Assembly (NCBI GenBank): GCA_963573305.1
Contig: OY754334.1
Coordinates: 34,837,614-34,901,613 of the forward strand
DNA from: Pyrrhosoma nymphula
Lineage: Eukaryota > Arthropoda > Insecta > Odonata > Coenagrionidae
DNA length: 64,000 bases
Direction: 5' to 3'
Below the pieces are notes generated by a model. The model saw only the letters and a list, made by a program, of their open reading frames with translations, did not search any database and was not told the DNA's origin. The translations under genes were made by a program, and so were the position numbers. Positions 12,831-26,170 of this stretch are shown piece by piece; positions within the stretch are counted from its first letter, which is position 1; every line of letters begins with the position of its first letter.

Positions 12831-15800
12831 GATCAATTTTTTGGCGATAAATTGTCGCGTGCAAGTTAAGTTTTACAATCTTTACGTACATATATCGTCA
12901 GATATGATGTGGCGTTTGTCCCTGCGTAAGGCATCGTCAGCAGCATGCCGTTGAACGTGTTTATCTCTTCTCAACATTCTTGGAATTGGGCCAAACTTGA
13001 AACTCCGACCACCTATTACCCGTAATTAAACTCTTATGAATCACTGTAAATGATACGGGCATGAAGCCTCACATCTTAGCCTCCAGTAGGTTAGTAGACT
13101 TGAAGTTTTAGTTTCTCCAACTTCTTAAATTTTATTGCACCGTAAACAAACGTACTTGATGATAAGATAAATGCGAAATTACTGGAGTTATTCATACCTA
13201 TAATATTTGGGATGCCTGGCAATCACGTTACCAAACTGGCTACCACGATCGACCTTCTTTATTTCGTTCGTCTATAATCGAGATCAGACTTACGTAAAGC
13301 CTTATGATTACCATTTTTCTTAGTGAAGCCCTGAACTCGTATGACGTACCTAGTAATTCTTTGGCGGACGCCGACTATTCGTACACGGACAGTCTGTAAT
13401 CGTGATACTTCCTAATCGCGGAAATTCGTTACCAGACAACTTCATATTTCTAAGCGCACATTTTCGTAAATGGCCAACTCGTAACAGGAATTTTGTTTGG
13501 ATGATCGAAATTGAATGTAGAAGAGTATGAGAATTTTAACGGTACGTTTTACCGTAATTATCAAAATTATATCTGTCTCGTGAGCTAGGCTTTCTATTCA
13601 AAGGCTATATTCTCTAGGCTTTTTTGTTCGAAGACTACGAGTACTGCCACTATAGTTTCACGCTCACCACCGTTTGTTTATTCCTCAACGATGACTAGCT
13701 TAAAAACTTTTCAGTAAAAATACATTGCAAAGTAAATCGCCGGAGCGGATAACGAGAAAAGGTGACACTTTTCATAACTTAGGAGAAATTTACCATGAAA
13801 ATTCGCTTTAAATTTCACATTATATATTTATCTTTCGGCTAAACTTTTGATTACAAAGTGGTTGTTCACTGTAATAAGCGTGAGATCAGTATCATCAGCG
13901 CGCAAAACGGACAAAACAATGGAAATAGGGTAAACTAGGTAAATCAATTAAAGTTCCTAGGATGTTCTAAATTTTGGAATCACATCGTTGAAAATCAGAC
14001 CATCGCATGGGGTACCTCCGAGATGTCATATACATTCATCTCACAGGACATGACGTCACAGATCGCTCCTTATTCGAAGAAAATATCCGAAAATGGAAGT
14101 GTAAACCGTGCCCGCCAGGGAGAAACACCATCTACTCGTTCCTTTTCAACTTGGAATGCTTCATTTCATTCATCAAATCAAGCTTCCGAATCGAATGTTA
14201 TTATATTTTTGTAATTCTTGCGCTGCTGTCACCGCCGCGCCGGAAGCAGACAGTGGCGCAAGGTGAGTGTCAATTGGTTGTCGTAGACATTGTTTTTAAT
14301 CCTTTTCCGTCCTTTCCTCGCGGCTTCATTAATAATGGCCAGTAGCATTGCCCGTATTTATCAAACGCACTCCATGAATTCCTCGCGCGCGTGTAACATG
14401 GCCAGACTTAATTATTTAGAATACTTGGAACGAAGGTACGTAGTTTGACTTTATTTTGAAAGTGTTACGATTGAATACTAAAATCTGTTGCTTTATTTCT
14501 GAGAAATGCACCAGCGTATTGTTATTCTGTTCTGTGCTAGGTCTCTGAATTAGTTCTGTGCTAGGCTTCCGTGCAGTTTCGTCCTTCTCTGAATTCAGTA
14601 AAATTTCAATCATATTTCAACACTTATGTTTACTAAGTGTACCTTTAGTGAATAAAAAAGGAATCGTGTAGTTTTATGTGAAATCGCGCCTGGTGCGCAT
14701 ATTTCATTAAAAATGTTTCAGTTTCTTATGCAATGCAGAAATACAAACTATTCCGCAATTAATAACATGCTGATTCCTGAGAGTATTTGGCTTCTGGTAT
14801 TTACCCTAATATCGCAGTGCGGGTGTAGTTCATTGTACGTGTTTACCAATCATTCTTATATGAACAATTGGACATGCCTTGAGACAAAGTGAAGCAGCCT
14901 TAGGTGAGAGCAGAGAGTGAATGGTAAACTCATTTCACATCATTTTGTGCCCTGAACGAAAGTAGGATTTCGGGTGGCTCTACGCTGATTATGTGAGTCA
15001 AAATAGTTACTAAATTACACATTTTTATTGTTTTTGTTTAAAAATCCAGCTTAAACTGATGGTTACCTATTGAAAACCAAAGTTAAGATACACAATATGC
15101 AGATTGTTTCTCGAAAGTATTTTCAACGACCACATTTGTCCAGCCATAGGAGCCGACTGCAGCGCCATTTGTATTGAACTGACATATATTGACTTCAATT
15201 ATGGCTACAATTCGCGAATGACTTTAAGAAATAGGTGATAAGATTCCTATATTTTATTTATATTCAATTTCCCAGGACTTTTCGTTCCTTATAAACAGTT
15301 TTAATTAAAATCCTCTTTATGCTTTCTCGTTCAAATTGTTCTGATGTAATGTGAGCAATCTCCTTAAGAGCCCTTGATAAAATTTCCCCTTTTAAGGCTG
15401 AATTACAGTACAACTACCCTGGAAACTCAATTTTTTTCACCTTAGTTTATCCCGCCCAATGAAGTTAAATTCAGTTACGTTCCCAGCGTTGCCTATATTT
15501 TGCTGTTCTCTCCCCTCCACTCCTTCCTCCCGAGCCTTCCCATCTTTAACGTCACACTACTTGTGGATGACTGCCACCATGTTTCGTGACCACTATACAC
15601 ACATTTTTTTCTTCATGCCACCTCCATTCATATTTAGATCTCCATGAGATTTTTGGATAAAATTTTTAAGAGAAAATGGCTATGATAATCTCAGTATCGG
15701 TGTATAATATATTACTTCGATGCAGTAACAGCGTTCTTGAAGGAACGGAATTTCCTCCGGTGAGTGCGAAGTGGATTAAATTAACTAAACTCCAACCACC

Positions 15801-18800
15801 TCGAGAAACTATCCACCAGAGTGAAAGGGGGCAGGCGTTCGTGGGTCGGTTCATTTGAATACGGGAGAGGCATGCGAAGTCCATGGGCGATAGGACCCTC
15901 CGCGTCGGCGGTGGTGGTGGAGACCCGCCTCAGAACACGGCTGGGAGTGGCGAAGGAATAGCTGGCGGTGGAGGGGGCTCGTCCCGATGGTGAAAGCGAG
16001 CTAGCCGAGCCAAGATAGCGCGGATGTTGAAGCATTGGGGGTGACGGGGAAGCAGGCTTGCAGTACCTACGTGAGGGTGTGGAGGAGGAAGAGTCGAATA
16101 GGCAGAAGAAGGTTAATGGAACGCATGCAAGCGCGGGATTACTCATGGGCCTCTCGGAGATTTTTCCCTCCCACCAACCATATCCACCGTGCACTCCCTC
16201 GAGGCGGTAGGCTTCCGTGATTTCATCCCATCTGTCACTGTTCCAACTCCGCCGCTGTCCCCTCCCGCTCTCCCGGACCCAATCTCTCTCCCCCTCCCCC
16301 CACACAACCGCCTTTGACATGATTTTTACGTTATCCTCCATTCCACTCCCCTCTTCTCTACCTTTTCCTTTCCTCTGTCCTTAAAGCATATCTTCCCCGC
16401 ACATACGTTTCCGTTATCGAGCCGTCCCTAACTCCGCTGACAGTGCTGAGTATTGATAGGCGAGCTGCGGTATCGAAAATATTTATTGAGGCGTCGAGAG
16501 TAGCGAGGGGTAGCATTCTGAGAGTTAAGAAGAACCACTTATTTTTGGCCCGGCCGGTAACCACGGTCCGATTATGACGCACCTCCTAATACACAGCACG
16601 AACAGGCAAGTAATGCATACATGAACCTCTATATTGTCTGTGACTACGTAAAATATTTTGAGACATTTATAGGCGCCGGCGCTCAATGTAGGAATAGCGG
16701 TTAAAGGTTTCTCTGGGAATCAAATATTTCAAAAAATTCTACTTCCTTTATGTTTCTTATCTCCTTTTCATTCAGCCCATTCTTTTGGTGCTATAATGCA
16801 ATTGATAATTATAATTATCAACGCATACCAGCTCAATCAATGCTTTTATCAATTTTTTTAGACAATTTAAAGCCCCTCTTGGAACGCAATGGTCTATAAG
16901 ATTTATATTACTCCGGTATATAGATTTAATTTAAATTCCAGAGTTGCTTTTTATAATTTTTCATAATTTTATTGATATAATTCATGTTTAATCATGGTTA
17001 ATGTGGCACAGGCAGACCATAGATGTTGAAGCGATCAGAACCTAAAACTAGAGCTAATAATAATAGTAGCTTGTTGGTGAATTAGAGAAAGGAGGAGGAA
17101 ATACGTGAGTGGTAATGTGAAATTTTTTCGCGGTAGGATATGATGTGGGGTTGGTCATTTGGTAAATTATGGGAAAATTATTCCGGAAAAATATTTTTTT
17201 TTCAAGTATCTTTTTAAAATATTGTTTGATAAGCAAATAAGAAACCAGCCTGCATAATTTTAAAAGGAATATCATCCTGTTTCATTTTATTTTTATGAAG
17301 TTTCTATAAAATATTCTTTATATTGGTGCTGGGGTACTAAAAAAATGTCACTGGAACTCAAGCACATATTTAAAACTATTGTAATTATTCGATGCATACT
17401 ATTCTGAATAGTTTTTTTTTTCGATTGAGAATCATTGGAGAAATGTAATGTATAGGTTCGCTATGTAGAATTAGGGGGTAAATAGATGATCTTTGCTCTG
17501 CTCATAATGTTGAAAATTACTGTAAACTTGAAAATCCAAACATTGCTTCTAGATTATTATTATATTGTTACTATGTGTATGACCTGCTTTAAAGCACTTT
17601 GATTAAGATAGTAATTTTTCGTTGCCGGTGCATTACTGTTAGTGCCAATTCAAAAAACGTCAAAATAAGCGATTGAAAATCATTAGTGAAGATACATTAT
17701 GAATTTTTTGACACTCTTCGATCGATGGAAATAGCTTTAGACTTCTAATCATCAGATAAATTCCAACCAAGTTCTGGAGTTGGTAAGGAAAATGCGCCGG
17801 GGTGGGAGGGGGTTATGGGAGTGGGAGGGGAGTCAAGGTGTGGGCTCTGCATGTGGGCATCCTCCCCCACCCGCCCGTCTGGCCGTAAGGGAATAAGGGG
17901 ATGGTCACGGAACACTTGGGGGACATTTTCGATCCGAAGTGGCCGACGGCTTCCCCTCCTACCCTTCCCGTCGAGCATCGCGACCACCACCTTCATCCGC
18001 TCCTCCCACTTCCTCCCTACAGCCGCCTTTCCCGCCAGTCGGTGTTTCTCCTCCTCGCCGCAAAGAGGACGCTAAAACTCGAGGCTGGCGCTCGAACGGA
18101 AATAGAACCCCCCAGGTTCTCTCGCCCCCCACTCCTTCATTTGTTTATTTTTCACTCGCAGCGCGGCGTTTCGTCATGCTCGTTCACTTAGCCGTTCTAT
18201 TCCTGCCTTCCGGTTACGTACCTGTGGACATGTCCTTACGAAATCTCCCCACAGATGTTTATCTTCAATTCTCCCGCGATCATTAAACATTTGGTTTTTC
18301 TTCTATTTCTTTTTTTCATGCCTACCTCTCCACGTCCCAACGCTGCAACTTCCTCTCTCTCTCTCACACATAGCAGGTGATGGGCCCACGTAACGACTCC
18401 GTTAATATGGAAATTCCCTCTCCTCTCTCTGTTCTTCGCCGAGGAAACGGTATTTAAGTTGTCCATTTATCTCCCCCGCGTATGTTTGTGTGAGCGCTGC
18501 CTACATTATTTGTTTTGTAAATGATGTTTTGCGGCGGGCTTCATCATCGATCCAGTTCGCTAGTTTAATGGGATTTAAATTTCATATTAACTCCGTAAAA
18601 AGTTCCGCAGCCATTCCAATTATTTCATTACCCGGGTCCGCACAGGCTCTTTGCATTACATTTCTCGTTTACCTGAATAATTTATTTTTCAGCTCATTTT
18701 TAATTAAGCTTTTGAGAATGATGGAAAAACATTAACCTCTCCAAATTCCTATGGCATGGGATTGTTCTGCAGATGCATTTTCGCGTGATTGTGATTCGTT

Positions 18801-21800
18801 TTTGCCGCGCTATATTAAAATATGTGGTCACTGATCGAAGGAAAGTTCGTTTCATGCGAGCTGTAAGGCGTTCATATTAAATTTTCTAATAGACAGTGTA
18901 ACACTTCGCTAATTTTTTTTCTAATAACGCCTAATTAGCCTACCACCACACGAAAATGTAATGATTTCATATTCTCCCATCGTTTTAAACTTTGGTAAAA
19001 AATTTTGTTTTTTTCTCCTTGATAAATTATATAAGATATAAAATTTGAAAATCCAACAGGCTAGTATCCAGGCTAGTATACTGTACACCATTTTTTGCAA
19101 TGAAAAACTTACAATTAACTTCCGGAAGGTTTTATATATTGTTCCTTAATCTTAGTGTTTGGTTTCGGATAGGATTTGTGGAGGTGAATTCATGCAGGTG
19201 AAGCATCAAATTGAAACTGTTTACATTTTTTGTAATGAGTAATTTCAAGCGTACAATTACATTCCTGAAGACTTTATCTCTTGTCCATTACTCTAATTGT
19301 TTGGTTTCTGAGGGGTATACTTGGAAGATAATATATATAACAAAGTATAATATATACATACATAAGAAAAATATACAATTATTGATAAATATGTACTGGT
19401 TAGTTTTCCCTAGTATATTATAATATTCTTGTTATTTGTTGCATTGAGTCGTTAAGAATATGATAGGGAAATATGGCAGAATAATAATTTTTAGAACGCA
19501 TTTTTTTATTTTCGTAATATTGAAAATTTCGTTGAAGATATGCGATGGTTTTCTCCTTATTTTACCTTAATGAAGTTATAATGGGTAGATCATATGTAAG
19601 TTATAAGTCAAGAAACATCTAATAATTCACACTATGGATATTTTTCATAAAGAGTTGTTTCTACTTACATAAAGAAGATATTGTATTCCCTATATGAATT
19701 GCATGCATTTGAAAATTATATTAATTTAAATACATTTTACTTAAATAAATGTTAAATACACGCTTGAACTCAATGATATAAAGAGACTCGTCTAAAACTA
19801 ATGGATATTAGAGAGCTTTAGCACACTAATCTTCTGATTGATGAGGGATGATGATGGTTATATCTTATGAACGACGATTTCTGAAAGTCATTTTTTGCTC
19901 GATATCAACTTTTCTTTGTGCAAAATTATTTTTTTTAATCACTCCTGCTGATCAAATTAATTTGTTGAATATATCTTTAAAAAGGCATCCCAAGTTCACC
20001 AACCGCTTATTTCTCCGGCTAAGAAATATGCCATCCTTACGCGTTAATACAAAAAATAGCAACGGTTGTGACCGTCGAGCTTATCTTGATAAATTACTAA
20101 AAGCGCCAAATATGTGTGTGATTCAACCTAATTATCAGGGGATAGATAGCAGAAGGGGCAGCTTTGTCTCAATCTAGCCCAATAAAGACCTAAAGACAGT
20201 CTTTGTTGTATTTTATCATATTTAAAAGACTTTAAATTATATACTCTTCACAACTTCTTCACACATTTCTTCTCTTCTTTCAAAATCCGCATTGATTCCC
20301 ATTATTTTCAGGAATTGGGCTAAACTTTCCTTGGTTCAATTTTGGTCTCTTAATAACAAATTTTTCCGAATTTCAGACTTAGCCCAATGAATTTATCGTG
20401 CCTAAAACCAGCAATACCTACCAATATGGTGTTTCATCAAAGCCATTGGAGACGTTTTCGAGATTAATTTAAGCACATATAATTATTACTCGTTTTAGAG
20501 AAAAAGATAAGTTTATAATATGTGTTGTGGTTAAAGTTTCCCTTCAATTGAGGATTCATTTGCGGATCTTTTCCTAATCGAATAAATTTGAACCGAAGAT
20601 CTCCGGCATGAAATTCTCCAGAAAAGTCGTAAAACTTTTATGATGGTCCCGGCTCAAATCTCGATATCAATTATTCTTCATGCTCCAAAGAATCGCAACC
20701 TCGCGGATGGATTCTTCCTGGGAAATTTCCTGTCTTTTATATTTGAGACCATCTAAAATAACACTTCCTTCGCGATGGCACTCATTGCACAGGGGAAACA
20801 TGGCCAAAACGACGCAGAAATAGCATTCGTTCCAGATATGAATTGCTTCTCGAATCCTTTTAAAAATAACCGAGTCTTACGATTCCCTTCCGGTGTGGTT
20901 CCGCCGCTCCCCACCGCTTACCAATCGTATTTCTCCCCTCCCCCCCTTCCACCACCAGGCCAATGACAATCACCCATTCCCACTCCGGAAGAAAGAGAGC
21001 AGGAATAAATTGAACATTTGCCTCTCCCTCCGCGGTCTCCGAGTATAGGCAACCCACATCGCCACATGGTCCTGCCATCTGGCGGCCTTCCCACAAGACT
21101 CATTACACGGAGAGACGAAGTATTGCCTTCCTGGCCTGCGCGGAACAAAAATTCTTTCTTTTTCTTCCCTGCCCCGCGGGATTCAGGAAAGAACTGATTT
21201 TGATTTTATTGTACTTTTTTTTATTCCTCTGTTCGTTCGCGGATGTGAGGAAGGGGTGTTCATCACGGGGTAAAAAGATAAATAGAGTAGGAATATTTTC
21301 GGATGAACCTGGCACCAACTGCTCTGCAAAAGTAGGGAATCCTCGCTCTTTTCTATTATAAATCATAAATTGAAATTTCCTAGGAAGGCTGCGAAAGGAA
21401 TATTTTCGCAAATGAAATCAAATAATTGTATGTCATTGTCAAACTGGAATTTTGCCTCGATCTTTATTCGCTTCACACAGCTGGGCCTTGGACTTGCTTA
21501 ATTTTTAAGTTAATAATTATCATGTGGGTGATTAAAGAGAGGGTCGAAGTTAGAGCACTATAATGTCTCTCATCAATATTTATTTTTTTTGTTTATGCTT
21601 ATTTGAAAGTTTGTCATTTTCCTTGGCAAGTAACTTTGCAACTAAGCCAATCCGATTGTTGATGAGATAAAACGTTAAAACATCAGTGGAAGTATAATGG
21701 GAACTTTTTTCTGGCATTTAAATCTGTTCTATTGATTTGTAAATAGTTCACTTAAGTATAATACCTCACCGTTTTTTATATTGGCTATTAAATTCGTGGT

Positions 21801-23125
21801 AATCAAGATAAATAGTGCTCGGTATGGTAGAATTTTTCTATTATCTAATTTTTAGCTAGGGTCAACAACAATAAGGATGTGGTCGTATTATAATATATTA
21901 TCAAACTAAACTCACCCTCAGTTGCTTTTCTTGAATATTTCAATTAAATAAATCTCTCAACTCTAATATGGTCAATATCCTTTAAAAAATGCAATTTGAG
22001 GTATTAATAAATTGTGGAAATAGTACATATTTAAATGTTCATTTCCTTAATCTGATTTTTAATAGGGATTAGTTTATTCTTTTTGTATTTTCCCTCGCGT
22101 AATTTTTGTTATTTAAGTCCTCCTGGTAATTCTTTCATGTAACCCAGCAACGGGTCAGGTATCACTTGTAAATTTAAGTACGCGAATGCAAGAATCATAA
22201 ATTGATTTCCCAGGTGTAATTACTTTGGAGTTCATTCGGGCCACGATCGTCTAGTCCAAAATTGCTTGAAATCTAGTTTTGCGTCCACGTGGCCCGTGTA
22301 ATTGAAAAAAATGCTTACTCACTACATTTTTTCTTCTTTTCACGTTTTTTCTAGTGATTTGTCACATTGAACTCCAGGCCCGGGGCCAATTTGTATGAAG
22401 AAAATCAAATCATGGCACTCTAGTCTTAAATCAAATGGTAACCATACACCGCACGTAAAATTTAATCGAGGAGTCGTGCAGCGTAAAAACTAGGAAGTGT
22501 TATCGACTTTGTGAAGCATAATTCATGGAAAGGGTAAGAATCAGTTTTAATTGAATTGTGTAATCATTTTCCATGCCATGTTTTAGTTTTCTGTGCTACT
22601 GAAATATGTTTTGGATTTTTTAAGTTCCGTTCCATATAAACGTAATGTTATATATTCGTAAACGTTACCTTGCTTGGAGATGGAGTTAAAACAGAGTGGG
22701 TTGCTGAGAGATATACATGGCATTGAACCACCCCAGGGATCAACTCAGCAGACAATAAGACACATTCAAACGACACAAAAGCGATACTCAATCACACTAC
22801 CCGTTAGTATTCCTCGCACGAAGAGAAGTTGTGTTCTAGTCAGAGAGTAATTCATATAAGTGGTTTATTATGGTAGAGATGGTGGTTAATTTAAGTTTAC
22901 CTTGCGTTGTTCCGGCGAAAATGTAATTATATGAATGACTATGAAAAAACAGACGAAAAAGAATGCATGCATGCACCTATGTATGCAACCCTTACTGAGG
23001 CCTGACTAAATTGAACTCCATTATCAGTCTAGTTACTGCGAAGTTGTAAATAATTATTCTACCACCTTTCGCTTACAAGAAGAGGCTGCAGGTAAAATTC
23101 CAGAGGAAATATCCCCCTCCCTTAA
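12831..23125. other. Long non-coding stretch with GC-richer patches
   Basis: I recognise no gene. Visibly GC-richer patches stand out at about 15,830-16,580, 17,760-18,250 and 20,880-21,150. They hold the longest frames in the area, such as a minus-strand frame at 15,781-16,341, but these translate to low-complexity S/P/R-rich sequence without a known domain. A 20-bp perfect palindrome lies at 16,802-16,821. The patches could be promoters, enhancers or untranslated exons of a distant gene. Confidence 0.45.
19088..19312. repeat. Diverged direct duplication
   Basis: A block at about 19,088-19,170 (CATTTTTTGCAATGA ... GTGTTTGGTTTCGGAT) is repeated in diverged form at about 19,223-19,312 (CATTTTTTGTAATGA ... 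ATTGTTTGGTTTCTGAG), a period near 135 bp. The repeat was noticed by eye and identity was not computed. Confidence 0.5.
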
Positions 23126-24300
23126 TTAAGAAGCATTCATTGCCACTTGGAGTTTGTGGTTAGTTTCCTGATCGAAATTAAAAATCACACTACAGCAGTA
23201 GCCAAAGTGTGGAAGAATTGTTACGGTTAAAATTGATTTGTTCACATTAAAGGGTATTTGCTTTTTAAACCTAATCAATTGTTTGGGATTTCTATAACAT
23301 TTACTTCTGATATTTGACAGTGTATTTTCCAATCCAAATTTTTATCTATGATAACCCCTATTTTTTTACATGATCTTCATGTGGAAACACCTTGCTTTTG
23401 ACACGAATGACGGGAATTTGGTGGAAATTCACTTTTGCTATTAGGTTCCGGCTGCCTATGATAATAGCCTAAGTTTTATTTTCGTTTAATTTCATACAGT
23501 TTGTCTCTGTCCAATTATTTATAAGCTCGATATCAGCGTGTATGCTGTCATTGGCGATGGCTAGGTTGTCTAATATAGCATGCTGGTAAATTTGAAAATC
23601 TTCCGCATATAAGTGATATTGAGATCTAATAAGGGATCTTGGGAGGTCATTTATATACAGGGAAAACAACTGAGGGCTTAGTACAGAACCTTGTACCATT
23701 CCTGATTCCACACTTAGCCAATTTGGTATTTTTCCGTCTTTTCCAATTACTGCTTGTGTCCTCATAGTGGAGTACGAACGATTATGCAATCCGACGAACA
23801 TTCAATCACAGTCGGATAACATGTATCCTTTTAATTTCACCAGTAAACGAGTATGGTTCACAAAATCAAAAGCATTGGAGAAATAAAATAGAACAAGGAC
23901 AGTCAGCTGTTTTTTAACTCTCGCTTGGCGTATATCTTCTTTCAAGCCGAGTAATACAATCTGGGTGCTAAAACCAGGGCGAAAACAGGAATCTAGTGCT
24001 AGAATCAAGTAAATTTTGCACAGTAATTTTATTATTGATTTGATCATTGGCTATTCGCTCTAGCACTTTGGCTTCAGAACATATTATACCTATTGGGCTA
24101 AAGTCAATCGAGCCCGAAGTATTTTAACTCTTTGATATGGGTCGAAGCAAAGTTTTTTACAAATATGTAGTTGGATAGAAGCCCAGTTGTAATTATGAAT
24201 CAAAGATATTTATAAGGGTTGGTGGCAGTAATGAATTTTTTATTAAATTTATGGGTATTTCATCGTAACCTTTTGTGTTTGATGTGATGTTTCTGCAGCC
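23126..24300 (-). pseudogene. Reverse transcriptase relic of the minus-strand LINE
   Basis: Visible motifs in order are RPGFSTQIVLLGL, FSNAFDFVNH (motif A region), GMVQGSVLSPQLFSLYINDLP (motif B region), YAEDFQIY (motif C) and NNWTETNCMKLNENKT. A thumb-like region follows at 23,126-23,332 with LPHFGYCCSV. Motif C is normally YADD, so the first catalytic aspartate is E here. The motif A aspartate, usually the D of LLDFSKAFD, reads Y. At least two catalytic positions are therefore lost, besides stops and frame changes. The usual role is target-primed reverse transcription of the element's RNA; this copy is dead. Confidence 0.85.
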
Positions 24301-24406
24301 TTTCATGACTTCGGATTGATTCACATTTGAGAAGAAGAATCTACTACCTATCGAAAGTTGTATCCTCACGTCTTTCGATTGACTGCACTAGGATTGCTAT
24401 TTCCTG

Positions 24407-24431
24407 TTATTATTATTTTATTATTATTATT
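24407..24431. repeat. Short TTA microsatellite
   Basis: TTATTATTATTTTATTATTA-type repeats inside the decayed LINE. Confidence 0.85.
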
Positions 24432-24999
24432 GCTATTTACAGCAATAATACTTATTAGAAAAGAAAAGTAATTATTTAGAATATCTGGGTGAATGTCTGG
24501 CATATTATCTTTGGTTGTTTTGATTAAGCCTAAATTCTTTAGATGTTTCCACATGTCCTTTACACTGTGATTCCCCAAAAATAGTCTGATCGTAGCTGTT
24601 TTTTTTTGCCCTGAGTGTAATATTATTTGTAAACTTCCCTACTTTTTTAAAGGTGGAAAAAAAACCTGGGTCTTTATATCTTCTGTACATCGCGCGTTTC
24701 GCATTTCATCGTGCTCTATTTCGTTTCTTAATGGCTTGTTTTATTTTTGGTGTTATCCAAGGCGTTGGTGGAAATTTCACGCAAATGCGACAAATACGAG
24801 TGTTATGGTATAATGTTTCCTTCAAATATAATTTGAATAACTCTATGTTATAGTCTGTTGACTGAGCACTTGTAATTCTGTTCCAATCTCTGCTCGCAAG
24901 ATTGGCTAGGAACTATGTATGTTCAAAATTCTTTAAGTCTCTATAGCTAATAAATTTTGTTCCTGGATCGGGAGCTGTGAATTCACACATTAGACACAA

Positions 25000-25545
25000 T
25001 TGATCATGGCAGTGCATGTTCGGTTCCACATTTCGGTCTATCTATTACTCTCTTGCAGTCGTCAGCAAAAAAATATACGACACTGTATGAGTATGACAAT
25101 TTGGCTCAGTTTGCACGATACTAAGGTTGAATCCGGACACCATATCCAGGAGCATATCTTTTCTTGGAGAGGGTTTTAATAGGTCAATATTAAAATCTAC
25201 CATTATTACCACATATTCATAGTTCATAATGACACTACCAAGGAAGTTTTCAAAATCTAGTTAATGCTCGGATTTTAACGGTAAATTAACTATTGCATGC
25301 AACATTTTCAGGGAAGGTCGACTTATCTTGGGGCATAAGTATTATGGTTTGTTGGAATAATTGTTTGGTGATGATCCAATGATTTTGGCTGTCATGGATT
25401 CACGGGCATATATACCGATCCCACTCCCTCTCTTTCCTTCTCTGGCATTTTGGAAGAGAGTGTAATCGTTCAGTGGCACAAATTCATTTGCGATTTAAGG
25501 TTTCAACCATGTTTCAGTAACACCTATTACATGAACTATTCTTTC
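25000..25545 (-). pseudogene. LINE endonuclease relic, N-terminal part missing
   Basis: The minus strand reads VIGVTETWLKP, then in broken frame NEFVPLNDYTLFQNAR and GSGIGIYARES, and later VVIMVDFNIDLLKP near 25,200. These match the TE-W, GGIGIY and GDFN landmarks of LINE apurinic-like endonucleases. GDFN is altered to VDFN. The first part of the domain is absent: the ORF1-like sequence runs directly into the TETW block. Function in intact members is nicking of target DNA. Confidence 0.75.
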
Positions 25546-25559
25546 ACTTTTTTGTCGAG

Positions 25560-26170
25560 CACATTCACCAACTCCCTTACGTTTGAGTCCTTTCTTCATT
25601 GTATTGAACTTCGTTGAAAAACCAGCCAGAACTGCACCGCTTTCACTTGCGTTGTGTGTTAATGCGTTTTGGTCATCCTTCAAGGAGTTCAACGTCTTCA
25701 TTACCTCCGAAAACAGGGCCCGCAGCTCCAGGGCTGTTATCTCTGGTGTCTCCGGCAAAGCGTGTGATAGAAACGGCACTTCACCTCGCGCACAGGATTC
25801 GGTGACAGCTGGATTTGTGGTGAAGATCTTCTTGATCGGGGCGTCGTCTCGTCACGCTCCTCTGCCCTTCACGAGACATTTCTCATTGATCCATGGTTTC
25901 TGGAGACTCCCAAGCGTCTTGACATTCTCCTCTGTGAGGGATTTGTGTTGAGGATGGGGAAAACCAGAGCAGTTGCTGCATTGAAGAGAGCTGCCGCACT
26001 TAATTTTGTAGCCACATGTTCCACGATTTGGTATGACGTACCTGGAGTCGGAGCAAAACCGACTTCGGCGACTTATTGTTAGTCTTGGGGGGCCGTGGAT
26101 GCAACAGATGAGAGTTGGTCGTGATTTCCACGCGGGAGACAGAGTACACGCACGGGTCACGCCCAAGTTT
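25560..26170 (-). pseudogene. LINE ORF1-like relic with Cys/His cluster
   Basis: A minus-strand stretch at about 25,870-26,050 contains CGYKIKCGSSLQCSNCSGF followed by PHPQH, a C-x5-C-x5-C-x2-C plus histidines pattern like the PHD/zinc modules of LINE ORF1 proteins. About 100 bp further on, a helical segment (LRALFSEVMKTLNSLKDDQ) suggests a coiled coil. Both are typical of ORF1 nucleic-acid-binding proteins. The frame is broken between and after them. Assignment rests on these motifs and on position upstream of the endonuclease. Confidence 0.55.

Larger units (their letters stand above)
23126..26170 (-). mobile_element. Decayed Jockey/CR1-like LINE, minus strand
   Basis: Reading right to left there is an ORF1-like segment, a shortened apurinic-type endonuclease, and a reverse transcriptase, all in fragments across frames. 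The order is that of a two-ORF non-LTR retrotransposon. The clade is not certain; the reverse transcriptase phrasing (QGSVLSPQLFSLYINDLP) fits Jockey/CR1-type families. No target duplication or tail was identified, so both boundaries are approximate. Confidence 0.8.

Noticed and set aside
15781..16341. 186-codon minus-strand frame in a GC-rich patch
   Set aside because: Low-complexity S/P/R-rich translation with no known domain; stop-poor frames are expected where GC is high, and frames on both strands overlap.
17939..18286. 115-codon proline-rich frame
   Set aside because: Composition follows CCT/TCC-rich DNA; three frames are open at once.
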